64,000 bases of DNA from Nocardioides sp. SR21 (lineage in GTDB: Bacteria > Actinomycetota > Actinomycetes > Propionibacteriales > Nocardioidaceae). This document shows positions 32,670-40,848 of this stretch, in pieces (position 1 is the stretch's first letter; each line of letters starts with the position of its first letter). The stretch is taken from assembly GCF_022761125.1 (NCBI RefSeq), contig NZ_JAKWJR010000002.1:434001-498000 (forward strand), in the 5' to 3' direction. Made by a program: the position numbers and the translations under genes. The notes beneath the pieces were generated by a model. That model was not told where the DNA came from. It ran no database searches and was given only the letters and a program-made list of their open reading frames with translations.

Positions 32670-34070
32670 TCAGCCGAGCAGGGGACTGACGAGCTTCGCG
32701 GCCAGGCTGGGCAGCCGGGTCAGGCTCTCCTCGGCGTCCGCGATCGTCATCACGCGCAGGCCCGCGTTGATGCCCAGCCAGCGGAACGGCTCCCGCTCCC
32801 ACGCGGGGGAGCGGTGCCCGACCCATGGCAGCGTTGTGAGCTCCGTGTCGCGGCCGAGGACCAGGTCGCGCAGGGTGCGGCCGGCGAGGTTCGTCGTGCT
32901 CACGCCGTCGCCGACGTACCCGCCCGCCCAGCCGAGCCCGGTCGTGCGGTCGAGGCCGACCGACGCGCACCAGTCGCGCGGGATGCCGAGCGCGCCGCCC
33001 CAGGCGTGTGAGACGCGGGTGCCCGCGAGCACCGGGAACAGGTCGGTCAGCGTCGCGTACAGCCGGGCGAACACCTTCTCGTCGCGGTCGAACTCCGGCC
33101 GGATCCGTGAGCCGAAGTGGTACGGCGCCCCGCGCCCGCCGAAGACCAGGCGGTCGTCGGCGGTGCGCTGGCCGTAGACGATCAGGTGCCGGTGGTCGGT
33201 GAACGTCTCACGGCGGGCGAGCCCGATCTCCTCCCACGTCGACGCAGGCAGCGGCTCGGTCGCGATGATCAGCGAGTAGACCGGGACGACGACCCGGGAC
33301 TGCCCGCTCAGGCTCGGCGTGTAGCCCTCGGTCGCGCGGATCACGGTCGCCGCTCGTACGTCGCCGTTCGCGGTGTGCGCCCGGCCCGGTCGGATCGCGC
33401 GCACCGGGCTGCGCTCGTGGATCGTGACGCCGCGCCGCTCCACCACGTCGGCGAGCCCGCGGACCAGTCGCGCCGGGTGGATCGCCGCGCAGTCCGGGGT
33501 GTACGTCGCTCCGACGGTCCGGCTGCCGCGCAGCAACGCGGTCGCCTCGGTGCGGTCGAGCAGCCGGACGTCGTCCTCGCCGCGGTCCCACTCGCGGGCG
33601 TGCGCGACCTCGGCGCGAGCGCGGCGGAGCTGGGCGCGGCTGCGGGCCAGCGTGATGGTGCCGCCCTTGGCGATGTCGGCGTCGATGCCCTCGGCCGCCG
33701 CGACCCGGATGACCTCGTCGACGGTCTCGCGCATCGCCCGGTGCTGGGCGATCGCGCCGTCGCGGTCGGCCATCTCGGCGAGCGTCCCGGCCGAGGCCGG
33801 GAACAGCGCCGAGCACCAGCCGCCGTTCCGGCCGGACGCGCCGTACCCGGCGGTCTCGGCCTCGAGCACCACGATCTTCAGGCTCGGGTCGGCCTCGGCG
33901 AGGTAGTACGCCGTCCAGAGGCCGGTGAACCCGGCGCCGACGATCGCGACGTCCGCGTCGACGTCGCCGGACAGCGCGGGTCGCGGCGTCCAGCCGGTGT
34001 CGACGGTGTCGTGCCAGAGGGAGAGCCGCTCCCAGTGCGGATCGGTCCCGGAGATCAGCGCACTCCCCAC
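32670..34070 (-). CDS. FAD-dependent oxidoreductase, PuuB/DAO-like
   Basis: 466 residues from the GTG at 34070, which overlaps the end of the Lrp gene by 16 nt. FAD-binding motif DVAIVGAGFTGLWTAYYLAE (about 35-54) with E at the end of strand 2 (VVLEAE), then GASGRNGGWCSALFP as in gamma-glutamylputrescine oxidase and related DAO-family amine oxidases, and the C-terminal GWAGGYVGDGVSTTNLAGR motif. It should oxidise an amine or amino acid with release of aldehyde/keto product, ammonia and hydrogen peroxide. Neighbouring Pot transporter and agmatinase genes favour a polyamine-derived substrate. No puuA-like synthetase is present, so a gamma-glutamylated substrate is unproven. Confidence 0.85.
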   Translation of the reverse strand: MGSALISGTDPHWERLSLWHDTVDTGWTPRPALSGDVDADVAIVGAGFTGLWTAYYLAEADPSLKIVVLEAETAGYGASGRNGGWCSALFPASAGTLAEMADRDGAIAQHRAMRETVDEVIRVAAAEGIDADIAKGGTITLARSRAQLRRARAEVAHAREWDRGEDDVRLLDRTEATALLRGSRTVGATYTPDCAAIHPARLVRGLADVVERRGVTIHERSPVRAIRPGRAHTANGDVRAATVIRATEGYTPSLSGQSRVVVPVYSLIIATEPLPASTWEEIGLARRETFTDHRHLIVYGQRTADDRLVFGGRGAPYHFGSRIRPEFDRDEKVFARLYATLTDLFPVLAGTRVSHAWGGALGIPRDWCASVGLDRTTGLGWAGGYVGDGVSTTNLAGRTLRDLVLGRDTELTTLPWVGHRSPAWEREPFRWLGINAGLRVMTIADAEESLTRLPSLAAKLVSPLLG

Positions 34071-34528
34071 GAGTAGGTCTGCTTGCGCAGCCGGAGGTAC
34101 ATGAACGTCTCGGTCGAGGTGACGTTCTCGATCGTGCGGATCTGCCCGGAGATCAGCTCGAGCAGGTGCTCGTCGCTCTCGCACACGACCTCGACGAGCA
34201 GGTCGTAGGAGCCGGCGGTGACCACGACGTAGTCGACCTCCTCGAGCTCCGCGATCGCGTCGGCGACCGGCTCGAGCGGGCCGCTCACGCGGACGCCGAC
34301 CATCGCCTGCCGGGCGAAGCCGAGCTCGAGCGGGTCGGTCACCGCGACGACCTGCATGACGCCGCCCTCGATCAACCGCTGGACCCGTTGGCGGACCGCC
34401 GCCTCGGAGAGACCGACCACCTTGCCGATCGCGGCGTACGAACGGCGCCCGTCCTGCTGGAGCTGTTCGATGATCGCCTTGGACACGTCGTCGAGCTGAA
34501 CGGCGTTGCGCACGGGCTTCCTGACCAT
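34055..34528 (-). CDS. Lrp/AsnC family transcriptional regulator
   Basis: 157 residues from the ATG at 34528. N-terminal helix-turn-helix (about 10-55: LDDVSKAIIEQLQQDGRRSY, then GKVVGLSEAAVRQRVQRLI) and C-terminal RAM domain (about 70-150: FARQAMVGVRVSGPLEPVAD, then VVVTAGSYDLLVEVVCESDE). The N-terminus is longer and starts MVRKPVRNAVQ. Lrp-type regulators bind small amino compounds through RAM. It is divergent from the potD-like gene and co-transcribed with the oxidoreductase, so it is the obvious regulator of the polyamine cluster. An ATG at 34537 is possible, but the -10 hexamer fits 34528. Confidence 0.9.
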   Translation of the reverse strand: MVRKPVRNAVQLDDVSKAIIEQLQQDGRRSYAAIGKVVGLSEAAVRQRVQRLIEGGVMQVVAVTDPLELGFARQAMVGVRVSGPLEPVADAIAELEEVDYVVVTAGSYDLLVEVVCESDEHLLELISGQIRTIENVTSTETFMYLRLRKQTYSWGVR

Positions 34529-34535
34529 GGGAGGC

Positions 34536-34541
34536 ATCGTA
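34536..34541 (-). promoter_or_regulatory. -10 element TACGAT, leaderless start of the Lrp gene
   Basis: On the minus strand TACGAT ends 7 nt before the ATG at 34528. There is no SD for either candidate ATG. It abuts the candidate operator at 34543. Confidence 0.6.
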
Positions 34542-34542
34542 T

Positions 34543-34590
34543 ACAAGCGATTTCGTTGCGAGAACGTTTCCAATCGACGGGATCGCTTGT
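34543..34590. promoter_or_regulatory. Candidate Lrp operator pair in the lrp/potD intergenic region
   Basis: ACAAGCGAT (34543-34551) and ATCGCTTGT (34582-34590) form an inverted repeat 39 bp apart centre to centre. The extended sites CAAGCGATTTCGT (plus strand, 34544) and CAAGCGATCCCGTCG (minus strand, from 34589) resemble each other and the sites before agmatinase at 40778 and 40799. The pair abuts the lrp -10 and lies 60-110 bp upstream of potD. Confidence 0.45.
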
Positions 34591-34652
34591 TCAGGTCCCC
34601 CATGCATGGCACGATCCGAGCAATCGAGCCCGAACGTTCTGAGGGGAGCCGC

Positions 34653-35846
34653 ATGCCGTCGGAGTCATCTGGTCGCCGCGGCGGCGTGTCGCGCCGGACG
34701 CTGCTGAAGGGAGGCGGCGTCGTGGCCTTCGGCGGGCTGAGCCTCGCCGCGCTCCAGCTCCCGTTCTTCGAGGTCCAGGGCGCCCAGCAGGATCCGAAGC
34801 TCTGCACCGCGCCGGACGTCTCGGCCGAGGAGATGCAGCTGATCATCTCCAACTGGCCGGGCTACATCGACCCGCGCAAGAACCCGAACGGCACCTTCCA
34901 GACGTTCCAGACCCAGACCGGGATCACCGTCGCGTACTCCGATGACGTCAACGACAACGCGGAGTTCTACGCGAAGGTCCGCAACCAGCTCGGTGCCTGC
35001 GAGCCGATCGACCGCGACATGATCATGCTGACGGACTGGATGGCGGCGCGGATGATCGGCCTGGGCTGGATCCAGCCGCTCGACAAGGCCAACGTCCCGA
35101 ACCTGCACGCCAACCTGATCGAGCCGCTGCGCGGCCGGCAGTGGGACCTCGACCTGGAGTTCCACGCGCCGTGGCAGAGCGGCCTGACCGGCATCGCCTA
35201 CAACGCCGGCAAGACCGGCGAGGTGCGCAGCTTCGAGGAGCTGATCACCCGCGAGGACCTCAAGGGCCGGATCACGCTGCTCTCGGAGATGCGCGACACG
35301 ATGGCCTTCATGCTCCGGATCGTCGGCGCGAACCCGGACAAGTTCACCGATGCCGAGTGGGAGAACGCCATCGACCGGCTCCAGCAGGTCGTCAGTGCCG
35401 GTCAGGTACGCGCGTTCACCGGCAACGAGTACATGCAGGACCTGGCGGCCGGCAACATCGTCGCCTGCGAGGCCTGGTCGGGCGACGTGATCCAGCTGCA
35501 GCTCGACAACCCGGACATCAAGTTCGTGGTGCCCGAGGAGGGGCTGTCGCTCTGGAGCGACAACATGATCGTCCCGAACCTCGCGACCCACCAGGCGAAC
35601 GCCGAGCAGTGGATCAACTACTACTACGACCCGGCCGTCGCGGCGAAGCTCGCCGCCTGGGTGAACTACATCTGTCCCGTCGAGGGTGCCCGGGAGGAGA
35701 TGGAGAAGATCGATCCGTCGCTGGCCGAGAACCCGTTGATCTTCCCCGACGAGGAGATGCTCGCGAGCACGTTCGACTTCATGCCGCTGGACGACCAGCA
35801 GCAGGTTCGCTACGAAGGAGACTGGTCCGATGTCACAGGTGGCTGA
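34653..35846 (+). CDS. potD: Polyamine ABC transporter substrate-binding protein, Tat-exported
   Basis: 397 residues. Twin-arginine signal SRRTLLKGGGVVAFGGLSLA at about 13-32. The mature part is a PotD/PotF-like binding protein: MQLIISNWPGYIDPRKNPNG, then TGITVAYSDDVNDNAEFYAK, MIMLTDWMAARMIGLGW and CEAWSGDVIQLQLDNPDIKF, with the acidic and aromatic residues that hold polyamines. It delivers putrescine, spermidine or a related cation to the permease. SD gagggga, ATG at 34653. Its end overlaps the ATPase gene by 17 nt; four genes form one operon. Confidence 0.92.
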   Translation: MPSESSGRRGGVSRRTLLKGGGVVAFGGLSLAALQLPFFEVQGAQQDPKLCTAPDVSAEEMQLIISNWPGYIDPRKNPNGTFQTFQTQTGITVAYSDDVNDNAEFYAKVRNQLGACEPIDRDMIMLTDWMAARMIGLGWIQPLDKANVPNLHANLIEPLRGRQWDLDLEFHAPWQSGLTGIAYNAGKTGEVRSFEELITREDLKGRITLLSEMRDTMAFMLRIVGANPDKFTDAEWENAIDRLQQVVSAGQVRAFTGNEYMQDLAAGNIVACEAWSGDVIQLQLDNPDIKFVVPEEGLSLWSDNMIVPNLATHQANAEQWINYYYDPAVAAKLAAWVNYICPVEGAREEMEKIDPSLAENPLIFPDEEMLASTFDFMPLDDQQQVRYEGDWSDVTGG

Positions 35847-37002
35847 GACCTCCGGCGCGCCCGCCGCGCCCGCCCCGGACGCGTCGTACGACGGGTTGCG
35901 GCTGCGCAACCTGACCAAGTCGTTCGGGGCGTTCACCGCCGTCGACGACCTCGACCTCGACGTGCCGCGAGGATCGTTCTTCGCACTGCTCGGCCCGTCC
36001 GGGTGCGGCAAGACCACGACCCTGCGGATGGTGGCCGGGCTCGAGACGCCGACGTCCGGGTCGATCACGCTGGCCGGCCAGGACATCACGTACGCCAAGC
36101 CGTACAAGCGGCCCGTCAACACCGTGTTCCAGAGCTACGCGCTGTTCCCGCACCTCGACATCCACGAGAACGTCGCGTTCGGCCTCAAGCGCCGCAAGGC
36201 CAAGGAGGTCGACGCGCAGGTCAAGGAGATGCTCGACCTGGTCGAGCTCGGCGTGCAGGCGCGCAAGCGGCCGACCCAGCTCTCCGGTGGTCAGCAGCAG
36301 CGCGTCGCGCTGGCCCGGGCGCTGATCAACAAGCCCGAGGTGCTGCTGCTCGACGAGCCGCTCGGCGCGCTCGACCTGAAGCTGCGTCGCTCGATGCAGA
36401 TCGAGCTCAAGCGCATCCAGGTCGACGTCGGCCTGACCTTCATCCACGTCACCCACGACCAGGAGGAGGCCATGACCATGGCCGACACGGTCGCGGTGAT
36501 GAACCAGGGCGTCATCGAGCAGATGGGCAGCCCCGCGGACCTGTACGAGAACCCGCGCAGCACGTTCGTCGCGAACTTCCTCGGCCAGTCGAACCTCATC
36601 GAGGGCCGGATCACCAACCGCGCCGCGGACCTCGTCACCGTCGACATGCAGGGCATCGGCGTCTCGATCCCGGCCGACCGGGCGCACGCCGACGGCGACA
36701 TGGGCTGGGTGGGGATCCGGCCGGAGAAGGTGCTGATCGGGGAGCCCGGCGCGACGCTCGACGCACCGGGCAACACCATCCCCGGCGGCGTGATCAGCGA
36801 CGTCAGCTTCGTCGGCGTCAGCACGCAGTACCTCGTCCGGATGCCCTGGGGCCAGGAGATCCAGGTGTTCGCGCAGAACACCGGACGCACCCGGCTGTTC
36901 GCCCAGGGGGAGTCGGTCGAGCTGTCCTGGCGGCCGGAGTACGCGTTCCTCCTCGACCACGCGCAGGACGCCACCGCGGGCGCCCAGAAGGACGACGCGT
37001 GA
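35830..37002 (+). CDS. potA: Polyamine ABC transporter ATP-binding protein
   Basis: 390 residues. Walker A GPSGCGKTTTLRMV (about 56-69), Q-loop NTVFQSYALFPH, signature LSGGQQQRVALARAL, Walker B LLLDEPLGALD, H-loop FIHVTHDQEEA. The C-terminal 130 residues are a TOBE domain (GWVGIRPEKVLIGEP). Start overlaps potD by 17 nt; end overlaps potB by 4 nt. Confidence 0.95.
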   Translation: MSQVAETSGAPAAPAPDASYDGLRLRNLTKSFGAFTAVDDLDLDVPRGSFFALLGPSGCGKTTTLRMVAGLETPTSGSITLAGQDITYAKPYKRPVNTVFQSYALFPHLDIHENVAFGLKRRKAKEVDAQVKEMLDLVELGVQARKRPTQLSGGQQQRVALARALINKPEVLLLDEPLGALDLKLRRSMQIELKRIQVDVGLTFIHVTHDQEEAMTMADTVAVMNQGVIEQMGSPADLYENPRSTFVANFLGQSNLIEGRITNRAADLVTVDMQGIGVSIPADRAHADGDMGWVGIRPEKVLIGEPGATLDAPGNTIPGGVISDVSFVGVSTQYLVRMPWGQEIQVFAQNTGRTRLFAQGESVELSWRPEYAFLLDHAQDATAGAQKDDA

Positions 37003-37850
37003 CCCGGCGCACGGGTGGCCTCGGCTACCTCCTGCTCGCCCCGGCCGCCCTGTGGCTGGTGCTCTTCTTCGTCGTCCCGTTCTACTCGCTCGTCGCCACC
37101 AGCCTGTTCGACCCGGCCGGGTCGGACTTCCGCGGCTACGAGATGACCTACCACTGGCAGAACTACACGGATGCCGTGCAGGAGTACTGGCGGCCGATGC
37201 TCCGGTCGCTCTGGTACGGCGCGCTCGCGACGTTCTTCTGCCTGATCCTGGGCTACGTGCTGGCCTACGCGATCGCGTTCAAGGCGGGCCGTTGGAAGAA
37301 CCTGATGCTGGTGCTGGTCATCGCGCCGTTCTTCACGAGCTTCCTGGTCCGCACGCTGTCGTGGAAGCTGATCCTGGCCGACGACGGCTGGATCGTCGAC
37401 ACGCTCCAGACGCTGCACCTGCTCGGTGAGGACGGGCGCCTGCTCGTGACGCCGTTCGCCGTCGTGATGGGTCTGACCTACAACTTCCTGCCGTTCATGG
37501 TGCTGCCGCTCTACGCGAGCATCGACAAGATCGACCACCGCCTGATCGAGGCCGCGGGGGACCTGTACGCCAACCCGGTCGTCGGGTTCTTCAAGGTCAC
37601 CTGGCCGCTGTCGCTCCCCGGCGTCATCTCGGGGACGCTGCTGACGTTCATCCCCGCGTCCGGTGACTACATCAACGCCCAGCTGCTGGGCGGCCCGAAC
37701 CAACGGATGGTCGGTGGCGTGATCCAGAGCCTGTTCACCGACGCCAACGACTACCCGACGGCGGCCGCGCTGTCGGTGATCATGATGGTCGGGATCGTGG
37801 CGATGGTCTTGGTCTACGTACGACGCGCCGGGACGGAGGAGCTGCTCTGA
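36999..37850 (+). CDS. potB: Polyamine ABC transporter permease, PotB-type
   Basis: 283 residues from a GTG overlapping the potA stop (GTGA). Six transmembrane helices starting at about 9-30 (YLLLAPAALWLVLFFVVPFY). The cytoplasmic EAA loop is EAAGDLYANPVVGFFKVTWPLSLPG (about 188-212), which docks on PotA. The N-terminal part and the WKLILADDG segment match PotB/PotH. Inner-membrane component of the importer. Confidence 0.94.
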   Translation: MTRRTGGLGYLLLAPAALWLVLFFVVPFYSLVATSLFDPAGSDFRGYEMTYHWQNYTDAVQEYWRPMLRSLWYGALATFFCLILGYVLAYAIAFKAGRWKNLMLVLVIAPFFTSFLVRTLSWKLILADDGWIVDTLQTLHLLGEDGRLLVTPFAVVMGLTYNFLPFMVLPLYASIDKIDHRLIEAAGDLYANPVVGFFKVTWPLSLPGVISGTLLTFIPASGDYINAQLLGGPNQRMVGGVIQSLFTDANDYPTAAALSVIMMVGIVAMVLVYVRRAGTEELL

Positions 37851-38647
37851 TGCGCTGGATCCGCAACAACCTCGTGCTCCTGCTCGGCATCGCCGTGCTC
37901 ATCTACACGTTCATCCCGATCGCGATCGTGATCCTGATGAGCTTCAACGACCCGAACAGCCGACTGATCTACAGCTTCGACGGCTTCACGCTGTACAACT
38001 GGCAGAACCCGTGCGAGCCCGACGGCATGTGCGGCGCGCTGTGGACCAGCATCAAGGTCGGCTTCCTCGCGACGCTGTTCTCCACGATCCTCGGGACGCT
38101 CGCGGCCTTCGCGCTGGTGCGGCACGACTTCCAGGGCCGCTCGTCGTCGAACCTGCTGATCTTCATGCCGATGGCGGCACCCGAGATTGTGATGGGCTCC
38201 TCGCTGCTGGCGCTGTTCGTCGCCGCGGGCTTCGCCGGCCAGCTCGGCTTCTGGACGATCCTCATCGCGCACATCATGTTCTGCCTGTCGTTCGTCGTCG
38301 TGACCGTCCGGGCCCGCCTGGCCGGCCTCGACGACAACCTCGAGCAGGCGGCGATGGATCTCTACGCGACACCGAGCCAGACGTTCTGGCGGGTCACCTT
38401 CCCGCTGGTCTTCCCCGGCATCCTCGGTGCGGCGCTGCTCAGCTTCTCGCTGTCGTTCGACGACTTCATCATCACGAACCTCAACGCCGGCAACACCACG
38501 ACGTTCCCGATGTTCGTCTGGGGCGCCGCCCAGCGCGGCGTGCCGATGCAGGTCAACGTCGTCGGCACCCTGATGTTCATGATCGCGATCCTCATCGTCG
38601 TCGGTGGCGAGGTCACCTCACGCCGCCGCAACGCCAAGCTGGCCTGA
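37850..38647 (+). CDS. potC: Polyamine ABC transporter permease, PotC-type
   Basis: 265 residues. Six transmembrane helices from about 10-30 (LVLLLGIAVLIYTFIPIAIV), with the NDPNS loop typical of PotC and EAA motif EQAAMDLYATPSQTFWRVTFPLVFPG. Its ATG overlaps the potB stop (TGATG). Last gene of the potDABC operon; downstream is a 725-bp repeat region without genes. Confidence 0.94.
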   Translation: MRWIRNNLVLLLGIAVLIYTFIPIAIVILMSFNDPNSRLIYSFDGFTLYNWQNPCEPDGMCGALWTSIKVGFLATLFSTILGTLAAFALVRHDFQGRSSSNLLIFMPMAAPEIVMGSSLLALFVAAGFAGQLGFWTILIAHIMFCLSFVVVTVRARLAGLDDNLEQAAMDLYATPSQTFWRVTFPLVFPGILGAALLSFSLSFDDFIITNLNAGNTTTFPMFVWGAAQRGVPMQVNVVGTLMFMIAILIVVGGEVTSRRRNAKLA

Positions 38648-38667
38648 GCGCGACTCCTTGCACCTTC

Positions 38668-39182
38668 GGTGGTCGAGTAGCGAGCGCCAGCGAGCGTATC
38701 GAGACCACGGCTCCTTCGACGCTCGCGCGACTCCTCACACCTTCGGTGGTCGAGTAGCGAGCGCCAGCGAGCGTATCGAGACCACGGCTGGGTCGTCGAC
38801 GCTCGCGCGGCTTCTCGCTCGTTCGGTGGTCGAGTAGCGAGCGCCAGCGAGCGTATCGAGACCACGCTGGGTCGTCGTCGTTCGCGCGGCTTCTCGCTCG
38901 TTCGGTGGTCGAGTAGCGAGCGCCAGCGAGCGTATCGAGACCACGCTGGGTCGTCGTCGTTCGCGCGGCTTCTCGCTCGTTCGGTGGTCGAGTAGCGAGC
39001 GCCAGCGAGCGTATCGAGACCACGCTGGGTCGTCGTCGTTCGCGCGGCTTCTCGCTCGTTCGGTGGTCGAGTAGCGAGCGCCAGCGAGCGCCAGCGAGCG
39101 TATCGAGACCACGGCTGGGTCTCGTCGCTCGCGCGGTTATTCGCACCTTCGGTGGTCGAGTAGCGAGCGTATCGAGACCACG
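38668..39182. repeat. Tandem array of a 42-bp imperfect palindrome in about 79-bp units
   Basis: Seven direct copies of GGTGGTCGAGTAGCGAGCGC followed by CAGCGAGCGTATCGAGACCACG begin near 38668, 38744, 38823, 38903, 38982, 39061 and 39150. From the third to the sixth copy the spacing is a constant 79-80 bp and the spacer (ctgggtcgtcgtcgttcgcg, then cggcttctcgctcg) is conserved, so the array grew by tandem duplication. The sixth copy has a 10-bp internal duplication (GCCAGCGAGC); the seventh lacks that segment. Long open frames on either strand here are repeat artefacts. The 725-bp gap between convergent potC and the aminotransferase holds only this and the next two elements. Confidence 0.93.
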
Positions 39183-39186
39183 GCCG

Positions 39187-39239
39187 GGTCTCGATACGCC
39201 GGTCGCGAGCTCCTTCGTCGCTCGCGCGGCTACTCGACC
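39187..39239 (-). repeat. Inverted, diverged copy of the array repeat
   Basis: Reads ggtctcgatacg...ggctactcgacc, i.e. the same outer ends as the array unit in opposite orientation, with a different 30-nt middle. It closes the array on its right side. Confidence 0.75.
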
Positions 39240-39240
39240 T

Positions 39241-39375
39241 GGCTGCTGGGTCCCCGTCCTCGCCTGCTCGGACGGGGGCAGCTCAGGCTGCTGGGTCCCC
39301 GTCCTCGCAAGCTCGGACGGGGGCAGCTCAGGCTGCTGGGTCCCCGTCCTCGCAAGCTCGGACGGGGGCAGCTCA
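39241..39375. repeat. Three tandem 45-bp hairpin units (candidate terminators)
   Basis: Units at 39241-39285, 39286-39330 and 39331-39375, nearly identical. Each contains CCCCGTCC...GGACGGGG, an 8-bp perfect stem, extended by GCTGC...GCAGC outside. The third unit overlaps the stop codon of the aminotransferase gene on the minus strand. Placed between convergent operons, they probably stop transcription in both directions. Confidence 0.9.
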
Positions 39376-40752
39376 GAGCATCTGGCCGGCCTTCTCCAGG
39401 ACGGTGCGCAGGATCTGCTCCATCTCGTCGAAGTGCTGCTGGTCGCAGATCAGCGGGGGCGAGAGCTGGATGACCGGGTCGCCGCGGTCGTCGGCGCGGC
39501 AGTAGAGGCCCTCGGCGTAGAGCTGCTTGGAGACGAAGCCGAAGAGGATGCGCTCGCACTCCTCGTCGTTGAAGGTCTCGCGGGTGTTCTTGTCCTTCAC
39601 GAGCTCGATGCCGTAGAAGTACCCGTCGCCGCGGACGTCGCCGACGATCGGCAGGTCACGCAGCTTCTCGAGGGTGGCACGGAAGGCGCCCTCGTTGCCG
39701 CGGACGTTCTCGAGGACCTTCTCCTCCTCGAAGATCTCGAGGTTCTTCAGCGCGACCGCGGTCGAGACCGGGTGGCCGCCGAAGGTGTAGCCGTGGGCGA
39801 ACATCGCGCCGTCCTCGAGGAACGGCTCCATCAGCTTGTCGGAGGCGATCATCGCGCCGAGCGGGGCGTAGCCCGACGTGATGCCCTTGGCGCAGGTGAT
39901 CATGTCGGGCTGGTAGCCGTAGCGCTCCGCGCCGAACATGTGGCCGAGGCGGCCGAAGGCGCAGATGACCTCGTCGGAGACCAGCAGCACGTCGTACTCG
40001 TCGCAGATCTCGCGGACCCGCTGGAAGTATCCGGGCGGCGGCGGGAAGCAGCCGCCGGCGTTCTGCACCGGCTCGAGGAAGACCGCGGCGACGGTGTCGG
40101 GGCCCTCGTTCTCGATGGCGACCGCGATCTGGTCGGCGGCCCAGCGGCCGAACGCCTCGGGGTCGTCGCCGTGGATGGGGGCGCGGTAGATGTTGGTGTT
40201 CGCGGCCCGGAACGTCGAGGGCACCAGCGGCTCGAACTGCTGCTTGAGCGGCGGGAGGCCAGTGATCGACAGCGCGCCCTGGGTGGTGCCGTGGTAGGCG
40301 ATCTGGCGGCTGATCACCTTGTGCTTCATGGGCTTGCCGGTGAGCTTGAAGTAGTTCTTGGCGAGCTTCCACGCGGTCTCGACGGACTCGCCGCCGCCGC
40401 TGGAGAAGAAGATCCGGTTCAGGTCGCCGGGCGCGTACGACGCGATCTTCTCGGCGAGCTGGATCGCGGACGGGTGCGCGTAGGACCACAGCGGGTGGAA
40501 CGCGAGCTCCTTCGCCTGGGCGGCGGCCGCCTCGGCGAGCTCGGTGCGCCCGTGCCCGAGCTGCGACACGAACAGCCCGGCGAGGCCGTCGAGGTACCTC
40601 TTCCCGGCCGCGTCGTAGATGTAGGCGCCCTCGCCGCGCACGATGATCGGCACGTCCGAGTCGGCGTACGACGAGTGCCGCGTGAAGTGCATCCAGAGGT
40701 GGTCCTTGGCGGCGCGCTGGAGGTGGTCGTAGTCCGGGTACATGGCATCCAT
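39373..40752 (-). CDS. Class III PLP-dependent aminotransferase (polyamine/omega-amino acid type)
   Basis: 459 residues from ATG 40752 (40743 also possible). Class III features: SGGGESVETAWKLAKNYFKL, SRQIAYHGTTQGALSITGLP, FLEPVQNAGGCFPPPPGYFQ, VLLVSDEVICAFGRLG and the PLP lysine in MITCAKGITSGYAPLGAMI. Related enzymes transaminate putrescine, cadaverine or beta-alanine with pyruvate. Placed divergently from agmatinase in a polyamine cluster, putrescine (giving 4-aminobutanal) is the best guess. Its stop overlaps a 45-bp repeat unit. No clear SD. Confidence 0.88.
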   Translation of the reverse strand: MDAMYPDYDHLQRAAKDHLWMHFTRHSSYADSDVPIIVRGEGAYIYDAAGKRYLDGLAGLFVSQLGHGRTELAEAAAAQAKELAFHPLWSYAHPSAIQLAEKIASYAPGDLNRIFFSSGGGESVETAWKLAKNYFKLTGKPMKHKVISRQIAYHGTTQGALSITGLPPLKQQFEPLVPSTFRAANTNIYRAPIHGDDPEAFGRWAADQIAVAIENEGPDTVAAVFLEPVQNAGGCFPPPPGYFQRVREICDEYDVLLVSDEVICAFGRLGHMFGAERYGYQPDMITCAKGITSGYAPLGAMIASDKLMEPFLEDGAMFAHGYTFGGHPVSTAVALKNLEIFEEEKVLENVRGNEGAFRATLEKLRDLPIVGDVRGDGYFYGIELVKDKNTRETFNDEECERILFGFVSKQLYAEGLYCRADDRGDPVIQLSPPLICDQQHFDEMEQILRTVLEKAGQML

Positions 40753-40772
40753 GGTGCGTGGTCGACCAGCCC

Positions 40773-40830
40773 CGAAGCAAGTGAATCCGTCGTCGAAGCA
40801 TGTGATTTGCGCGGATTCCGAAGCAAATCC
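40773..40830. promoter_or_regulatory. Candidate operators in the aminotransferase/agmatinase divergent region
   Basis: CGAAGCAAGTGA (40773), CGAAGCATGTGA (40794) and CGAAGCAAATCC (40819) are direct repeats spaced 21 and 25 bp. GATTTGC (40804-40810) and GCAAATC (40823-40829) form an inverted repeat. The CAAGTGAATCCGTCG (40778) and CATGTGATTT (40799) parts resemble the sites in the lrp/potD region, suggesting one regulator. Confidence 0.45.
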
Positions 40831-40848
40831 CCGTGATAGGAATTGCCC

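Noticed and set aside
38613-39146. Minus-strand repeat-encoded protein (RSLALATRPP units)
   Set aside because: Translation of the tandem repeat; no start signal, no conserved fold.
38668-39239. CRISPR array
   Set aside because: Units are 42 bp with conserved spacers in 79-bp tandem copies and no cas genes; spacers in a CRISPR are unique.
40753-40848. Guanidine riboswitch before agmatinase
   Set aside because: The gap is only 96 bp and holds direct and inverted DNA repeats, with no riboswitch consensus that I can recognise.
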